This document shows positions 34,636 to 43,329 of a stretch of DNA of 64,000 nt, in pieces (the stretch's first letter is position 1; every line of letters begins with the position of its first letter). The translations under genes were made by a program, and so were the position numbers. Origin of the DNA: UBA168 sp011055275 (GTDB lineage Archaea > Thermoproteota > Thermoprotei_A > Marsarchaeales > UBA168). Below the pieces are notes generated by a model. That model was not told where the DNA came from and ran no database searches. It saw only the letters and a program-made list of their open reading frames with translations. The stretch is taken from assembly GCA_046635845.1 (NCBI GenBank), contig JAQQXN010000001.1, one strand, 5' to 3'.

Positions 34636-35949
34636 TTGATAGACGTCGTTAGCGTACCTAAGGGCGTTGTTGTGGAAGCGGCGCGGGAACCCGAGGGAGA
34701 GAAAAAGGAAATAAAGTTCAAGTTTTCCCTCGATGAGAAGAAGGTGATCGGTACCTTTGGGGACGAGCTCAAATGGGGTGCAAGACTCGTCAAGTTTTTG
34801 AAGAATAACTCCATAGACGAGGCATCTATAGTGCTCAATGGACTGAGCGCTGAAAAAGTCACCATAGGCGCAAGGCTCGCATTGTACCGCTTCAGGAAGT
34901 ACGTAAGTTCTTCCGACGAAAAGGAACCCATCCTACACGTTGTTGGCAAGGAGCATGAAGAGGAGGTGAATCGCGCGAACTCGATCTGCGAAGCCGTGGA
35001 GCTCGCGAGGGATCTTGCTAACGAGCCCGCCATCTCAGTTCCGCCACTGACATTTGCTCAGGTGGCGAAGGAGAAATTAAAGGGCCTTCCCGTCGAGGTT
35101 GAGGTATTAGAGGAGGAAAGGCTTCGGAAAGACGGCTTCGGTGGCATAATAGCAGTGGGAAAGGGTTCCGCCAATCCGCCGGCTCTATTGGTCATGAGGT
35201 ATAACGGAGGTCAAGGAAAACCCATTGTGCTGGTGGGTAAGGGAGTCGTCTTCGATTCAGGTGGGTTGAATCTGAAGGTAGGAGGCGGCATAAGGAGCAT
35301 GTACATGGATAAAAGCGGCGCAGCAGACGTTGTTGGGGCCGTCTACGGCGCCGCCAAGCTCAAGTTGAACAGAAACGTTGTAGGAATCACTCCCTTGGTT
35401 GAGAACATCCCGTCAGGAACGGCGATAAGGCCTGGAGACATAATCAAGATGTACTCAGGAAAGACCGTGGAGGTGGCAAACACCGATGCAGAGGGGAGAC
35501 TGATCTTGGCTGACGCAATTTCCTACGGGAAAACCTTCGACCCTCAGGAGATAGTAGATCTTGCCACCCTAACTGGGGCGCAAGTCGTGGCCCTTGGAAG
35601 CAAGGTGGCAGCAGTAATGGGAAACGACGATCACTTGGTCAGCTCCCTCATAGAGAGCGGAAAGAGGACGGAGGAACTTCTCTGGCAGCTTCCGCTGTTC
35701 GATCTCTACGAGGAACTGGTAAAGGGAGAAAGGTCGGATCTCAAGAACATCAGCGACACCGGCGAAGCCGGTAGCATAGTGGGCGGAACGTTCCTCAAGT
35801 TCTTTGCCGAAGGCACGCCCTGGGCCCACGTAGATCTAGCAGGGCCCGCGATGCTCAACGCTGAGTGGGAGTGGATGAACAAGGGAGCTACCGGCTTTGG
35901 CGTGAGGTTGCTGCTGGATCACCTGAAAGGTCGAATGGTTTTTATTTGA
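34636..35949 (+). CDS. pepA: Leucyl aminopeptidase, M17 family
   Basis: 437 residues. Zinc and active-site motifs are VFDSGGLNLKVG (Asp), MYMDKSGAADVVGA (Lys and Asp), NTDAEGRLILADA (Asp, Glu, Arg) and LATLTGAQVVALG. The N-terminal ~130 residues form the M17 macro-like domain. It releases N-terminal amino acids as a cytoplasmic hexamer. The start is TTG 34636, supported by a TATA-like box. The gene has M20 and M28 peptidases in the same window, so the organism appears to recycle peptides actively. Nnr follows 15 bp downstream. Confidence 0.92.
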   Translation: MIDVVSVPKGVVVEAAREPEGEKKEIKFKFSLDEKKVIGTFGDELKWGARLVKFLKNNSIDEASIVLNGLSAEKVTIGARLALYRFRKYVSSSDEKEPILHVVGKEHEEEVNRANSICEAVELARDLANEPAISVPPLTFAQVAKEKLKGLPVEVEVLEEERLRKDGFGGIIAVGKGSANPPALLVMRYNGGQGKPIVLVGKGVVFDSGGLNLKVGGGIRSMYMDKSGAADVVGAVYGAAKLKLNRNVVGITPLVENIPSGTAIRPGDIIKMYSGKTVEVANTDAEGRLILADAISYGKTFDPQEIVDLATLTGAQVVALGSKVAAVMGNDDHLVSSLIESGKRTEELLWQLPLFDLYEELVKGERSDLKNISDTGEAGSIVGGTFLKFFAEGTPWAHVDLAGPAMLNAEWEWMNKGATGFGVRLLLDHLKGRMVFI

Positions 35950-35964
35950 AGCCGCTAAGGCTTT

Positions 35965-37500
35965 ATGAACGATCAGCGTTCTCCCATGAGCGTGGAGGAG
36001 CTAAGGGTACTTGACCTTAACGCCGCGTGGCTTGGCCTTTCTCCCTCGCTTCTGATGGAAGCCGCCGGTGAGGCGGTGGCAAGGGAACTCGCTGCCAGGG
36101 TAAAGGAGGGTTCCTCGGTTCTGGTGCTCTGTGGCTCGGGCAACAACGGGGGAGATGGGCTTGTAGCGGCGCGCAGGCTTTCGGCCATGGGATATGACGT
36201 GACGGTTGGGTTAACCTCAAGGGCTGAGGAGCTTTCGGGCCCACCGAAAGAAAAATTCGAACTTCTATCTCGGCTTTACACCGTGAAGGTGTTTGAAAGG
36301 GCTGACGCCGAGACCGTTAAGCGCCTGATTTCGAGCGCGCAAGCGGTCATAGTGGCACTGGTCGGAACGGGAGTAAAGGGACCCCTCAGGGAGCCACTCC
36401 GCTCCATCGTTATGGTGGTAAACGCAAGCAATGCCTTCAAGTTGGCCGTTGATGTACCAGCCGGAATCGATCCAGACAGCGGAGAAGATGGAGACGTCAC
36501 CTTAAAGGCGGACCTGACCGTTACCATGCATGCCCCAAAGTTGGGGTTTGGACGCCACCGTTTAAATTACGTGGTGGCTGACATCGGGATACCTAGGGAA
36601 GCGGAAACCCTCGTGGGTCCAGGCGACGTTTTCGTGGCGCTTCGGGCTAGAAAACCAACTGCCAAAAAGGGAGATATGGGCAAGCTGCTCGTCATAGGTG
36701 GGGGAAGGTACTACACGGGCGCGCCGGCCTTGGCGGCTCTCGGAGCCATGAGGACTGGGGTAGACCTAGTAGCTGTTGCCACGCCAGAGTGCGCAGCCCC
36801 CACAATTCGGTCTTACAGCCCCGCCATAATAGTGCACCCACTCAAGGGAGAAGTGCTGACCGAGGAATCGGTTTCGGAGCTCTTGCCCCTAATCGCGAGA
36901 TATGATGCAGTTGTGTTCGGCATGGGAATAGGAAGGGAACCGGAAACCATGGGCGCCGTGCCCAAGATCATAAAAGAACTCAAGAGGCTTGAGAAACCCT
37001 ATCTCATAGATGCCGATGCGCTTCACGCTCTACCAGAAAACCCTGGTGGGGTGCTCACTCCGCACGCCGGCGAGTTCGCGGCAATGACGGGTTCTAAGCC
37101 TTCCGAGGAGCCGGATAGGGGAGCTGACTTCGAGCGTTTGATGGCGGTAAGGGTGAATGACGTCATGAAGGCGTCGCTGAGGCTTGGATCCGTTATCTTA
37201 CTCAAGGGCAAGTACGATGTCATAACAGATGGAAAGAGGTACAAGCTCGACGGTACGGGCAATCCAGGCATGGCCGTAGGAGGAGTCGGCGACGTGCTAT
37301 CAGGCGTCATAGGGGCGTTTCTCTCTTGGAAAAATGAACCCTTTAGGGCGACCTGCGCGGGCTCTTTTGTGACCGGGGTGGCCGGCGACATAGCGGCCTT
37401 AAGAAAGGGCTATCACTTGCTTGCCACAGACGTCATAGACTCCATTCCCGATGCGTTTTCCAAGTATTGGCCGGGATACCGATTCCCCTTGCCGAGTTAA
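35965..37500 (+). CDS. nnr: Bifunctional NAD(P)H-hydrate repair enzyme Nnr
   Basis: 511 residues. The N-terminal half (about 1-215) is the NAD(P)HX epimerase (YjeF_N) with VLVLCGSGNNGGDGLVAAR and VPAGIDPDSGE. The C-terminal half is the ADP-dependent dehydratase with GKLLVIGGGRYYTGAPALAA, IDADALHAL, VILLKGKYDVI and GTGNPGMAVGGVGDVLSG. Together they repair damaged, hydrated NAD(P)H, which forms fast at high temperature and low pH. The length is normal for the fused archaeal form. Its start is 15 bp after pepA, though a TATA-like GGTTTTTATTTG (35937-35948) gives it its own promoter as well. Confidence 0.93.
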   Translation: MNDQRSPMSVEELRVLDLNAAWLGLSPSLLMEAAGEAVARELAARVKEGSSVLVLCGSGNNGGDGLVAARRLSAMGYDVTVGLTSRAEELSGPPKEKFELLSRLYTVKVFERADAETVKRLISSAQAVIVALVGTGVKGPLREPLRSIVMVVNASNAFKLAVDVPAGIDPDSGEDGDVTLKADLTVTMHAPKLGFGRHRLNYVVADIGIPREAETLVGPGDVFVALRARKPTAKKGDMGKLLVIGGGRYYTGAPALAALGAMRTGVDLVAVATPECAAPTIRSYSPAIIVHPLKGEVLTEESVSELLPLIARYDAVVFGMGIGREPETMGAVPKIIKELKRLEKPYLIDADALHALPENPGGVLTPHAGEFAAMTGSKPSEEPDRGADFERLMAVRVNDVMKASLRLGSVILLKGKYDVITDGKRYKLDGTGNPGMAVGGVGDVLSGVIGAFLSWKNEPFRATCAGSFVTGVAGDIAALRKGYHLLATDVIDSIPDAFSKYWPGYRFPLPS

Positions 37501-37591
37501 CTTCCTAGCCGTTGTCTGCGTAAGAAACTAAATTATTAGAGATACCCTAAGCGGCGCTCGCAAGCGTTAAAAGCTTGCACATGAAGGTGAC

Positions 37592-38467
37592 ATGGACGCG
37601 GAAAATCCCCTAGTTACCATAGCGCTGGCCGTGAAGAACAACGCGAGAACCATAAGGGACGCTCTTCGCTCTTGCTTCGAGCAGACTTATGAACCCAAGG
37701 AAGTCATTGCTGCAGATGGCCTCTCTACGGATGGAACCCTCGAAGAACTCAAGCGGTGGCCTTTGAGGCTCCTCTTGTCAGACGAGGGGCGTGGCCTGGC
37801 CTACGCTAGACAGCTCCTTCTGGAGCATGCAAGGGGAGAATACATCCTGTGGGTAGACGGCGATCACGTACTTCCCCCGGATTTCTTGGAAAAACAGGTC
37901 GCATACCTCAAAAAGCATCCAAACGTGGGAGCCGTTGAGGGAATCACTTATCCGTACGACGGAGGGCTAGTGGCGTTCGTTGAGGGAATTACCTGGACCG
38001 TTTCGGCATTTAGAAGAGCAAGGCTGGGTCCCACGCTGCCCTCTGCGGGTACGGCCGCCACGCTATACAGAAGGAAGGCCGCTGTGGAAGCGGGAGGATT
38101 TGACTTTCGCTTTAAGATCGCGGCAGAAGATGCCATGATAACGAGGGCCATGCGTGAGAAGGGCTGGTATTTCGCGGTTAACCCTGATGCTTGGGTTTAT
38201 CACGCGGCGCGCTCATCCTGGAAAGGGCTTTGGAAGGAGTACTTTTGGTGGGGATATGGTGCCTTCTTGGTAAGGAAAAAGTATCCTAGCACCGTGCGCC
38301 CTTGGCGTTTTTATCCTCCGATGGCCTTGGCGTCAGGCATAGTGAACGCGTTGAGGGCAGCGAAGTACACGGGAAGCGCGGCATCACTCGTGATTCCCGT
38401 TCACTACCTCTACAAGAGAACCGCGTGGACGTACGGCTACCTCAAGGCTAAGGGCTCTTTGGGATAG
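37592..38467 (+). CDS. Family 2 glycosyltransferase
   Basis: 291 residues of a GT-A fold: LVTIALAVKNNARTIRDALRS, then VIAADGLSTDGT (nucleotide-binding Asp), LWVDGDHVLPPDF as the DxD-type motif and AEDAMITRAMREKGWYF. C-terminal residues are hydrophobic and basic (PPMALASGIVNALRAAKYTG) and may attach to the membrane. It transfers a sugar from a nucleotide or polyprenyl donor, perhaps in S-layer or lipid glycosylation. The donor and acceptor are unknown. A TATA-like GCGTTAAAAGC precedes it. No glycan operon surrounds it. Confidence 0.85.
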   Translation: MDAENPLVTIALAVKNNARTIRDALRSCFEQTYEPKEVIAADGLSTDGTLEELKRWPLRLLLSDEGRGLAYARQLLLEHARGEYILWVDGDHVLPPDFLEKQVAYLKKHPNVGAVEGITYPYDGGLVAFVEGITWTVSAFRRARLGPTLPSAGTAATLYRRKAAVEAGGFDFRFKIAAEDAMITRAMREKGWYFAVNPDAWVYHAARSSWKGLWKEYFWWGYGAFLVRKKYPSTVRPWRFYPPMALASGIVNALRAAKYTGSAASLVIPVHYLYKRTAWTYGYLKAKGSLG

Positions 38468-38496
38468 GCTTAAGCGTTATAACGGTCTCATACTCG

Positions 38497-39642
38497 ATGA
38501 AGTTGAGCGTTACGAAGGAAGATGTGCTGCGCGCTCTCTCGAAGGTAACGGATCCGGAGCTGAACATGAACTTAGTTGAGCTCAAGATGATAAAGGACGT
38601 CAGCGTATCGGAGGGAGATCATCCCAAGATCAGCGTTACGGTTGCGCTAACCACCGATACTTGTCCTCTCACTGACACAATTGAGGACGACGTCAGATCC
38701 GCGCTCGTGGCGCTAGGCGCATCTGAAGTCGAGGTTCGCACGGTAGTCATGACGAAGGAGGAACTCGACGAGGTAACCCAGATAGTAAGGAAGAGGTATG
38801 GGGACGGCGCGACTTACAGCACCGCATCTAACATACCCGTTTACGGTCACGGCGACATCATGAAGATAATCGCTGTGGGATCCGGAAAGGGAGGAGTAGG
38901 GAAGTCGCTTGTGGCCGTTGCGCTGGCCTCCGAGCTGAGAAGGGAGGGATTCGACGTAGGAGTGTTAGATGCGGATATAACGGGGCCAAGCGTGGCCGAA
39001 GCGCTGGGACTTGAAGGACAGGAGCCCATGGCAGAGGGAAACAAGCTCCTTCCCTTCATCACAAAGAACGGCATAAAGGCTGTCTCCATGAACCTCCTTT
39101 TGGACAACCCAGAGGGGGCAATCATATGGAGGGGCCCTCTCATAACCAAGGCGATCCAGCAGTTTTACTCAGACGTCAAATGGGGAAAGCTTCACTACCT
39201 CATAATAGACATGCCTCCTGGCACAAGCGATGCCGCCATAACGATCTTCCAAAGCATAGTAGTTGACGGGGTGGTAGTGGTTTCCTCGCCTCAGCACGTC
39301 GCGAACATGGTCGTTAGCAAGTTCGTTAACATGGCTAAGCAGGTCAACGTCCCCATACTCGGCCTCGTTGAAAACATGGCCTACATGAAATGCCCCAACG
39401 GCGATATCGTGTATCCATTTGGCGCTCCCAAGGGTGAGGAGGAGGCGAAAAGGCACCGCATCCCGTTCTTGGGCAGGCTACAGGTAGATCCCATGATGGC
39501 TGAGCTAATGGATAAGGGAAGGATCGAGGAGTACGTATCGGAAGACCTCAAACAGATATCAAGAAACCTCAGGCTTCAGGTTCAGCTCGTGAAGCCGAGG
39601 AGCAATCTTCGTCCAGATTGGCAGCTTAAGCTCAACGCGTGA
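38497..39642 (+). CDS. Mrp/NBP35-type Fe-S carrier ATPase with N-terminal DUF59 domain
   Basis: 381 residues. Residues 1-95 are a MIP18/DUF59 domain (VTDPELNMNLVELKMIKDV, CPLTDTIEDDVR). The rest is a P-loop ATPase with the deviant Walker A GSGKGGVGKSLVAVALA, LDADITGPSVAEALG and IIDMPPGTSDAAITI. ApbC/Mrp proteins assemble or transfer iron-sulfur clusters. The usual CxxC near the C-terminus is reduced to CPNG (MKCPNGDIV), so only one bridging cysteine per subunit remains, which is odd if it bridges a cluster in a dimer. It is probably a single-gene unit. Confidence 0.9.
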   Translation: MKLSVTKEDVLRALSKVTDPELNMNLVELKMIKDVSVSEGDHPKISVTVALTTDTCPLTDTIEDDVRSALVALGASEVEVRTVVMTKEELDEVTQIVRKRYGDGATYSTASNIPVYGHGDIMKIIAVGSGKGGVGKSLVAVALASELRREGFDVGVLDADITGPSVAEALGLEGQEPMAEGNKLLPFITKNGIKAVSMNLLLDNPEGAIIWRGPLITKAIQQFYSDVKWGKLHYLIIDMPPGTSDAAITIFQSIVVDGVVVVSSPQHVANMVVSKFVNMAKQVNVPILGLVENMAYMKCPNGDIVYPFGAPKGEEEAKRHRIPFLGRLQVDPMMAELMDKGRIEEYVSEDLKQISRNLRLQVQLVKPRSNLRPDWQLKLNA

Positions 39643-39717
39643 CTCTGGGAAAGGCTAATTTGCGGTCGCAAAATACAGCGAGAGGAGGTAAGACTGGGAC
39701 CACTGGATAGCGTTCTC

Positions 39718-40635
39718 GTGCTAGCGGCATCGCTTGTAACGCTGTACGTTTCGACTGAGCTTCTTGTGGATTCCTCGCGCAAGATAGCCTCTTACGCGGG
39801 CTGGTCAAGCGAGGCCATAGGTGCCATACTTATATCTTTGGCTACTGCCATGGATGAGATAATAACTGGCGCCATCTCGGCCGTTGATGGCGTCCCCAAG
39901 CTGGGCATAGGAACGCTTCTCGGGTCCACCGTGGTAGTGACCACTTTCGTCCCATCGTTGCTAGTGATACTAAAGGGTGACGTGAGCACCAGGGGAAACC
40001 TGAGCGCGAGGGAGGCAATTACTTCATCGTTTTCAACGGCGCTTGCGATCTCGCTTTTATTTGCTGGAGGCCTCAACAGATACACTGGGTTCTTCCTTGT
40101 GGTTCTTTACTCGCTTTACGTCTTTTACGTGGCCAGGGGAGAGGCTAAAGATGTGGCAAACCCTCCCTTGAGGCCTCCACCAAAAAAGCTTGCGGCAACT
40201 ACCGCCGTGCTTCTTGGATCTATAGTACTCATATACGTGTCTGCCAAATTTTCCGTCGTGGCCTCAGTGAACATTGCCACCAGATACTTAATACCCGAGT
40301 TTGTTGTGGGCGTTTTGATACTGGGATTGGGTGTCGAGCTGCCCGAGATCATGGTTTCCATCATCTCTTCAAGGAATGGGGAAAGCGGAATGGCGTTAAG
40401 CACTATCCTTGGCTCAAATACCGCGAAGGCACTGCTGGGATTGGGAGCGATGGCCGCTGTGGGAGGCGACATGGTGCTGCCGATCAGCCAGCCCGTGGTG
40501 TCCTCTGCTGTTTTTGCGCTGGCCTCTCCATTGCTACTTCATGCATCCATGAGGGGAGGACACAAGCTTAATCGCCTTGATGCGCTACCATTGCTCGCCA
40601 TATATGCCCTGTACGTGGCGTTGATAATACTATGA
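39718..40635 (+). CDS. CaCA-family Na+/Ca2+ (or related cation) exchanger
   Basis: 305 residues, ten to eleven hydrophobic segments in two similar halves. The alpha repeats are SLATAMDEIITGAISAVDGVPKLGIGTLLGS and GLGVELPEIMVSIISSRNGESGMALSTILGSN. The acidic residues and GS-N signature match Ca2+:cation exchangers. It should extrude or exchange divalent cations across the membrane. The open frame starts at GTG 39718, but GGAGGT at 39684-39689 stands 28 bases upstream of that and only four bases before an in-frame CTG at 39694. The CTG reading would add LGPLDSVL, so the N-terminus could be slightly longer. Specificity is unknown. Confidence 0.8.
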   Translation: MLAASLVTLYVSTELLVDSSRKIASYAGWSSEAIGAILISLATAMDEIITGAISAVDGVPKLGIGTLLGSTVVVTTFVPSLLVILKGDVSTRGNLSAREAITSSFSTALAISLLFAGGLNRYTGFFLVVLYSLYVFYVARGEAKDVANPPLRPPPKKLAATTAVLLGSIVLIYVSAKFSVVASVNIATRYLIPEFVVGVLILGLGVELPEIMVSIISSRNGESGMALSTILGSNTAKALLGLGAMAAVGGDMVLPISQPVVSSAVFALASPLLLHASMRGGHKLNRLDALPLLAIYALYVALIIL

Positions 40636-40724
40636 GGCGTTTAGCACCGAATTTGAGTTAACTCCCTCTTGGGTTTGGCCTCTCGACGAACCGCCACACT
40701 TTTTATCGATCAAAACAATAAGAT

Positions 40725-41144
40725 ATGGAAAGCCTTTTCGTTGAGACGAGGGGAGAACTTGACATAGTCAACCTTACGGGCGAGCTTGAAAGTAGAGTGG
40801 TTGGCCTGCCAAGTGGCATGCTTTTTGTGTTTTTAAAGAGCACAACTTCAGGCCTATTTATTAACGAGGATGACCCAGCTCTGCTTGAAGATATAAGGGA
40901 CATGATATCTCGCCTTGTGCCGAAGAACGCGAACTACAGGCATAACTCAACGTGGGGTGATGGTAACGGTCACTCTCACCTAAGGTCCCTGCTTCTAAGC
41001 AGCGCCCTAGCTCTCCCAGTCGAAAGGGGCCGCTTAGCACTTGGGACATGGCAGAACGTTTTCCTAATAGAACTTGACGTGCGTCCAAGGAGGAGGGAGC
41101 TGTTGCTGTCGTTTATGCCGGAGGACGAGAGCTTTGGGCGTTGA
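40725..41144 (+). CDS. YjbQ/UPF0047 family protein
   Basis: 139 residues with the YjbQ signature: HNSTWGDGNGHSHLRSLLLSS and VERGRLALGTWQNVFLIELD. Family members can show weak thiamine-phosphate synthase activity and are widespread in archaea; the true role is uncertain. The histidines in NGHSHLR form the likely metal site. A TATA-like CTTTTTATCG (40698-40707) lies about 22 bases before the ATG. The following GNAT gene starts inside its last codons, so they are translationally coupled. Confidence 0.9.
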   Translation: MESLFVETRGELDIVNLTGELESRVVGLPSGMLFVFLKSTTSGLFINEDDPALLEDIRDMISRLVPKNANYRHNSTWGDGNGHSHLRSLLLSSALALPVERGRLALGTWQNVFLIELDVRPRRRELLLSFMPEDESFGR

Positions 41145-41859
41145 GTTCAGAGAGCTTAACGGGCGCGACGAAGATCTGGATGAAGCCCTTCGGATATACG
41201 AGGAGTCGTTCGGAAACTCCCCCACATCAATACCAGTTGAGTTCTTGCGCGGGATAATTGGGCGGCGCGCGGGTCCGCGCCTAGCGGTGCTGAGGGATGG
41301 GGTGGTTGTCGCCATGGCGATCTTCGCCCGTTTAGATAGGGGAAGCATAATATGGTATCTGGCGGTTGACTACAGATATCGGAGAAGGGGGCTCGGCAGT
41401 CAGCTCGTTAAGTCCGTGTCAAACGTTCTCTCGGGTGAAGTTAAGGCAGGCCCTGAAGCATTTTTGTACGCTGAGTTCGAAGACAAGATTGTTCCGTTTT
41501 GGAAGGCCAACGGTTTCTACGTCCTTCCGATTCGTTACTATCAGCCTCCTATGAGGGGTGCGTGGGTGAGGCTAAACCTGGGCGTCCTTCCTCTCCTTCC
41601 TCGCTCTTCGCTTACGAGCAGCACGGTACGCGACTTTATTTACGAGATTTACACAACTGTGTACAAGGTAAAGGACCAAAACGACGAACACGTAAGGCAT
41701 GTACTTGAAGATTGCTCAAGATTGGGGAAATTGACGTTCAACCTAACACGGCGGGGGGAATACGCGTATAGGCCACGACGGGCGCTTATGCATGAAGATA
41801 TCGGTGGGTTTATGGGTCTTTGGGAACATGGCCGACAGGTTCATGTCCGGCGGTTATAG
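41134..41859 (+). CDS. GNAT family N-acetyltransferase
   Basis: About 241 residues, starting LGVEFRELNGRDEDLDEALRIYEESF. The acetyl-CoA loop is RYRRRGLGSQLVK, followed by VPFWKANGFYVLP. The rest (about 110 residues) is unassigned. The frame is open back to 41074, but the TTG at 41134 begins right where conserved sequence starts and overlaps the YjbQ stop. It also overlaps the next gene by 68 bp, longer than the other junctions here, so the C-terminus may have drifted. Substrate unknown. Confidence 0.7.
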   Translation: MGVEFRELNGRDEDLDEALRIYEESFGNSPTSIPVEFLRGIIGRRAGPRLAVLRDGVVVAMAIFARLDRGSIIWYLAVDYRYRRRGLGSQLVKSVSNVLSGEVKAGPEAFLYAEFEDKIVPFWKANGFYVLPIRYYQPPMRGAWVRLNLGVLPLLPRSSLTSSTVRDFIYEIYTTVYKVKDQNDEHVRHVLEDCSRLGKLTFNLTRRGEYAYRPRRALMHEDIGGFMGLWEHGRQVHVRRL

Positions 41860-42688
41860 GGACGCAGTTGATCCGGTGAACGTCCTTTCCGAGATCAACG
41901 GAGTTCAGGGAATAGAGTTCAACCTCTCTCCTGGCCTCGAGCCGCAAGCGCTTGTACAGAAAGCGCAAGAAATGGGCCTGAAGGTAGCGGCGGTGGGCGT
42001 TGACCTTTTTTCCAGCAGGAAGTGGGCGCTCGGGGCCCTTTCTTCACCGGATGACGATATCAGAACGCAGGCCATAAGCGAGACACAAAAAGCCATGGAT
42101 CTGGCGGCAGAACTCGGCGCGGTCGTAAACGTGTGGGCGGGTCAGGACGGATACGATTACCCGTTTCGCACGGACTACCCGCGGGCTTGGTCAAACATGG
42201 TGGATTCCATAGCGCGCATAGCGGATCACAACCCAAAAGTTAAGGTGTCCATAGAGTACAAACCCAAGGAGCCCAGAGCGCGCGAGATACCCGCCAATAT
42301 GGGAGAGGCGCTCCTCATGGCAGAGGAGGTTCAACGCGATAACGTTGGTGTGACGATCGACGTTGGCCACTCGCTGATGGTAGGGGAAGGGCTTGCCTTT
42401 GCGGCTTCGCTTGCCTTGAAGCATGGCAAGCTTTTCCACCTTCACTTAAACGATAACCTCGGATCAGGAGATGATGACCTAGATTTTGGCGTCGTTCACG
42501 TCGTGGATTTCCTTGAGATGCTGTCATGGCTTGAAAAGCTGGGGTACGATGGCTGGTATTCCTTTGACCTCTTCCCGTATCGCGAGGACCCGTTCAAGGC
42601 GATTGAAAGCAGCGTTAACAATCTGAAGAAGTTAGGCGAGCTCTCGAAAAGGGTAGGAGCGGACGGATCGTTTCTATCCAAGCTATAG
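41792..42688 (+). CDS. TIM-barrel sugar isomerase/epimerase (AP-endonuclease-2-like family)
   Basis: 298 residues. It begins MKISVGLWVFGNMADRF and has IEFNLSPG, VNVWAGQDGYDYPFRTDYP, KVSIEYKPKEPR, VGVTIDVGHSL, FHLHLNDN and YDGWYSFDLFPYRED. These match xylose-isomerase-like TIM barrels, with metal ligands Glu (SIEYK), Asp (TIDVGH), His and Asp (HLNDN). It probably isomerises or epimerises a free sugar such as rhamnose, xylose or lyxose. It overlaps the upstream GNAT by 68 bp. It fits the sugar theme seen downstream, though it is separated from the glycosidase genes by MFS and EcfT genes. Confidence 0.82.
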   Translation: MKISVGLWVFGNMADRFMSGGYRDAVDPVNVLSEINGVQGIEFNLSPGLEPQALVQKAQEMGLKVAAVGVDLFSSRKWALGALSSPDDDIRTQAISETQKAMDLAAELGAVVNVWAGQDGYDYPFRTDYPRAWSNMVDSIARIADHNPKVKVSIEYKPKEPRAREIPANMGEALLMAEEVQRDNVGVTIDVGHSLMVGEGLAFAASLALKHGKLFHLHLNDNLGSGDDDLDFGVVHVVDFLEMLSWLEKLGYDGWYSFDLFPYREDPFKAIESSVNNLKKLGELSKRVGADGSFLSKL

Positions 42689-42736
42689 GCGGTTGCCTCG
42701 AGCGCGCTGCCTCTAGGTTACCTGCGCTCTTGCGTC

Positions 42737-43246
42737 TTAGTGAGCTAAGCGCGAGTTTAAGAGACCACCAAAGCGCCCTTTGCAGCTGGCCAGCGCGTTA
42801 AGGCGCATGAGCAACGGTCGTCCTATGAGGCGGACGTGCTCTTTCATCATACAGCGGTTCCAAACCAACTTTTTTTCATTAAGTTGCAGCACTGCCGGAT
42901 GGTATATGCCCTCTTGCAACCAAAGCACGTCGAAGCTCAGGTCCTTTATGGACTCAACCACCGATGGTATCTCATGTGAAGGCCTGAACACGTCAACTAC
43001 GTCTATGTGCTCGGTTCCAGCGTAATCTGAGGGCCGGTTTAATACCCTCACGCCTTTTATTTCGGAGGCAAACGGATTTACGGGCACAACGCGATAGCCC
43101 TTCGACATCAAGTAGAGCGGGACGTGACCGGAGGGCTTCCGCGGATCCCTAGACGCCCCTATAACCATTATTACCCGCGCACGCGTGAGGATGCCCTTTA
43201 CGTCTTCGTCGCTTAGGCCATCCCACGGGATCTCCTCGTTACTCAT
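42737..43246 (-). CDS. CoA-binding domain protein (YccU-like)
   Basis: About 169 residues beginning MSNEEIPWDGLSDEDVKGIL. A Rossmann-like CoA-binding domain is shown by RVIMVIGASRDPRKPSGHVPLYLMSKGYRVVPVNP, GVRVLNRPSDY and VLWLQEGIYHPA. Such one-domain proteins bind CoA and may regulate acetylation or acyl metabolism. No catalytic domain is fused. An in-frame ATG at 43276 is further upstream; the ATG at 43244-43246 fits the family start. It is divergent from the MFS gene. Confidence 0.85.
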   Translation of the reverse strand: MSNEEIPWDGLSDEDVKGILTRARVIMVIGASRDPRKPSGHVPLYLMSKGYRVVPVNPFASEIKGVRVLNRPSDYAGTEHIDVVDVFRPSHEIPSVVESIKDLSFDVLWLQEGIYHPAVLQLNEKKLVWNRCMMKEHVRLIGRPLLMRLNALASCKGRFGGLLNSRLAH

Positions 43247-43329
43247 GGTCCAACGGTTAAGGCTAGGTTGCAGCATAAAAAGGTTAAAGAGCTAAGGGGA
43301 GATCGTTTGAGTTTTAAAGGTAATATCTG

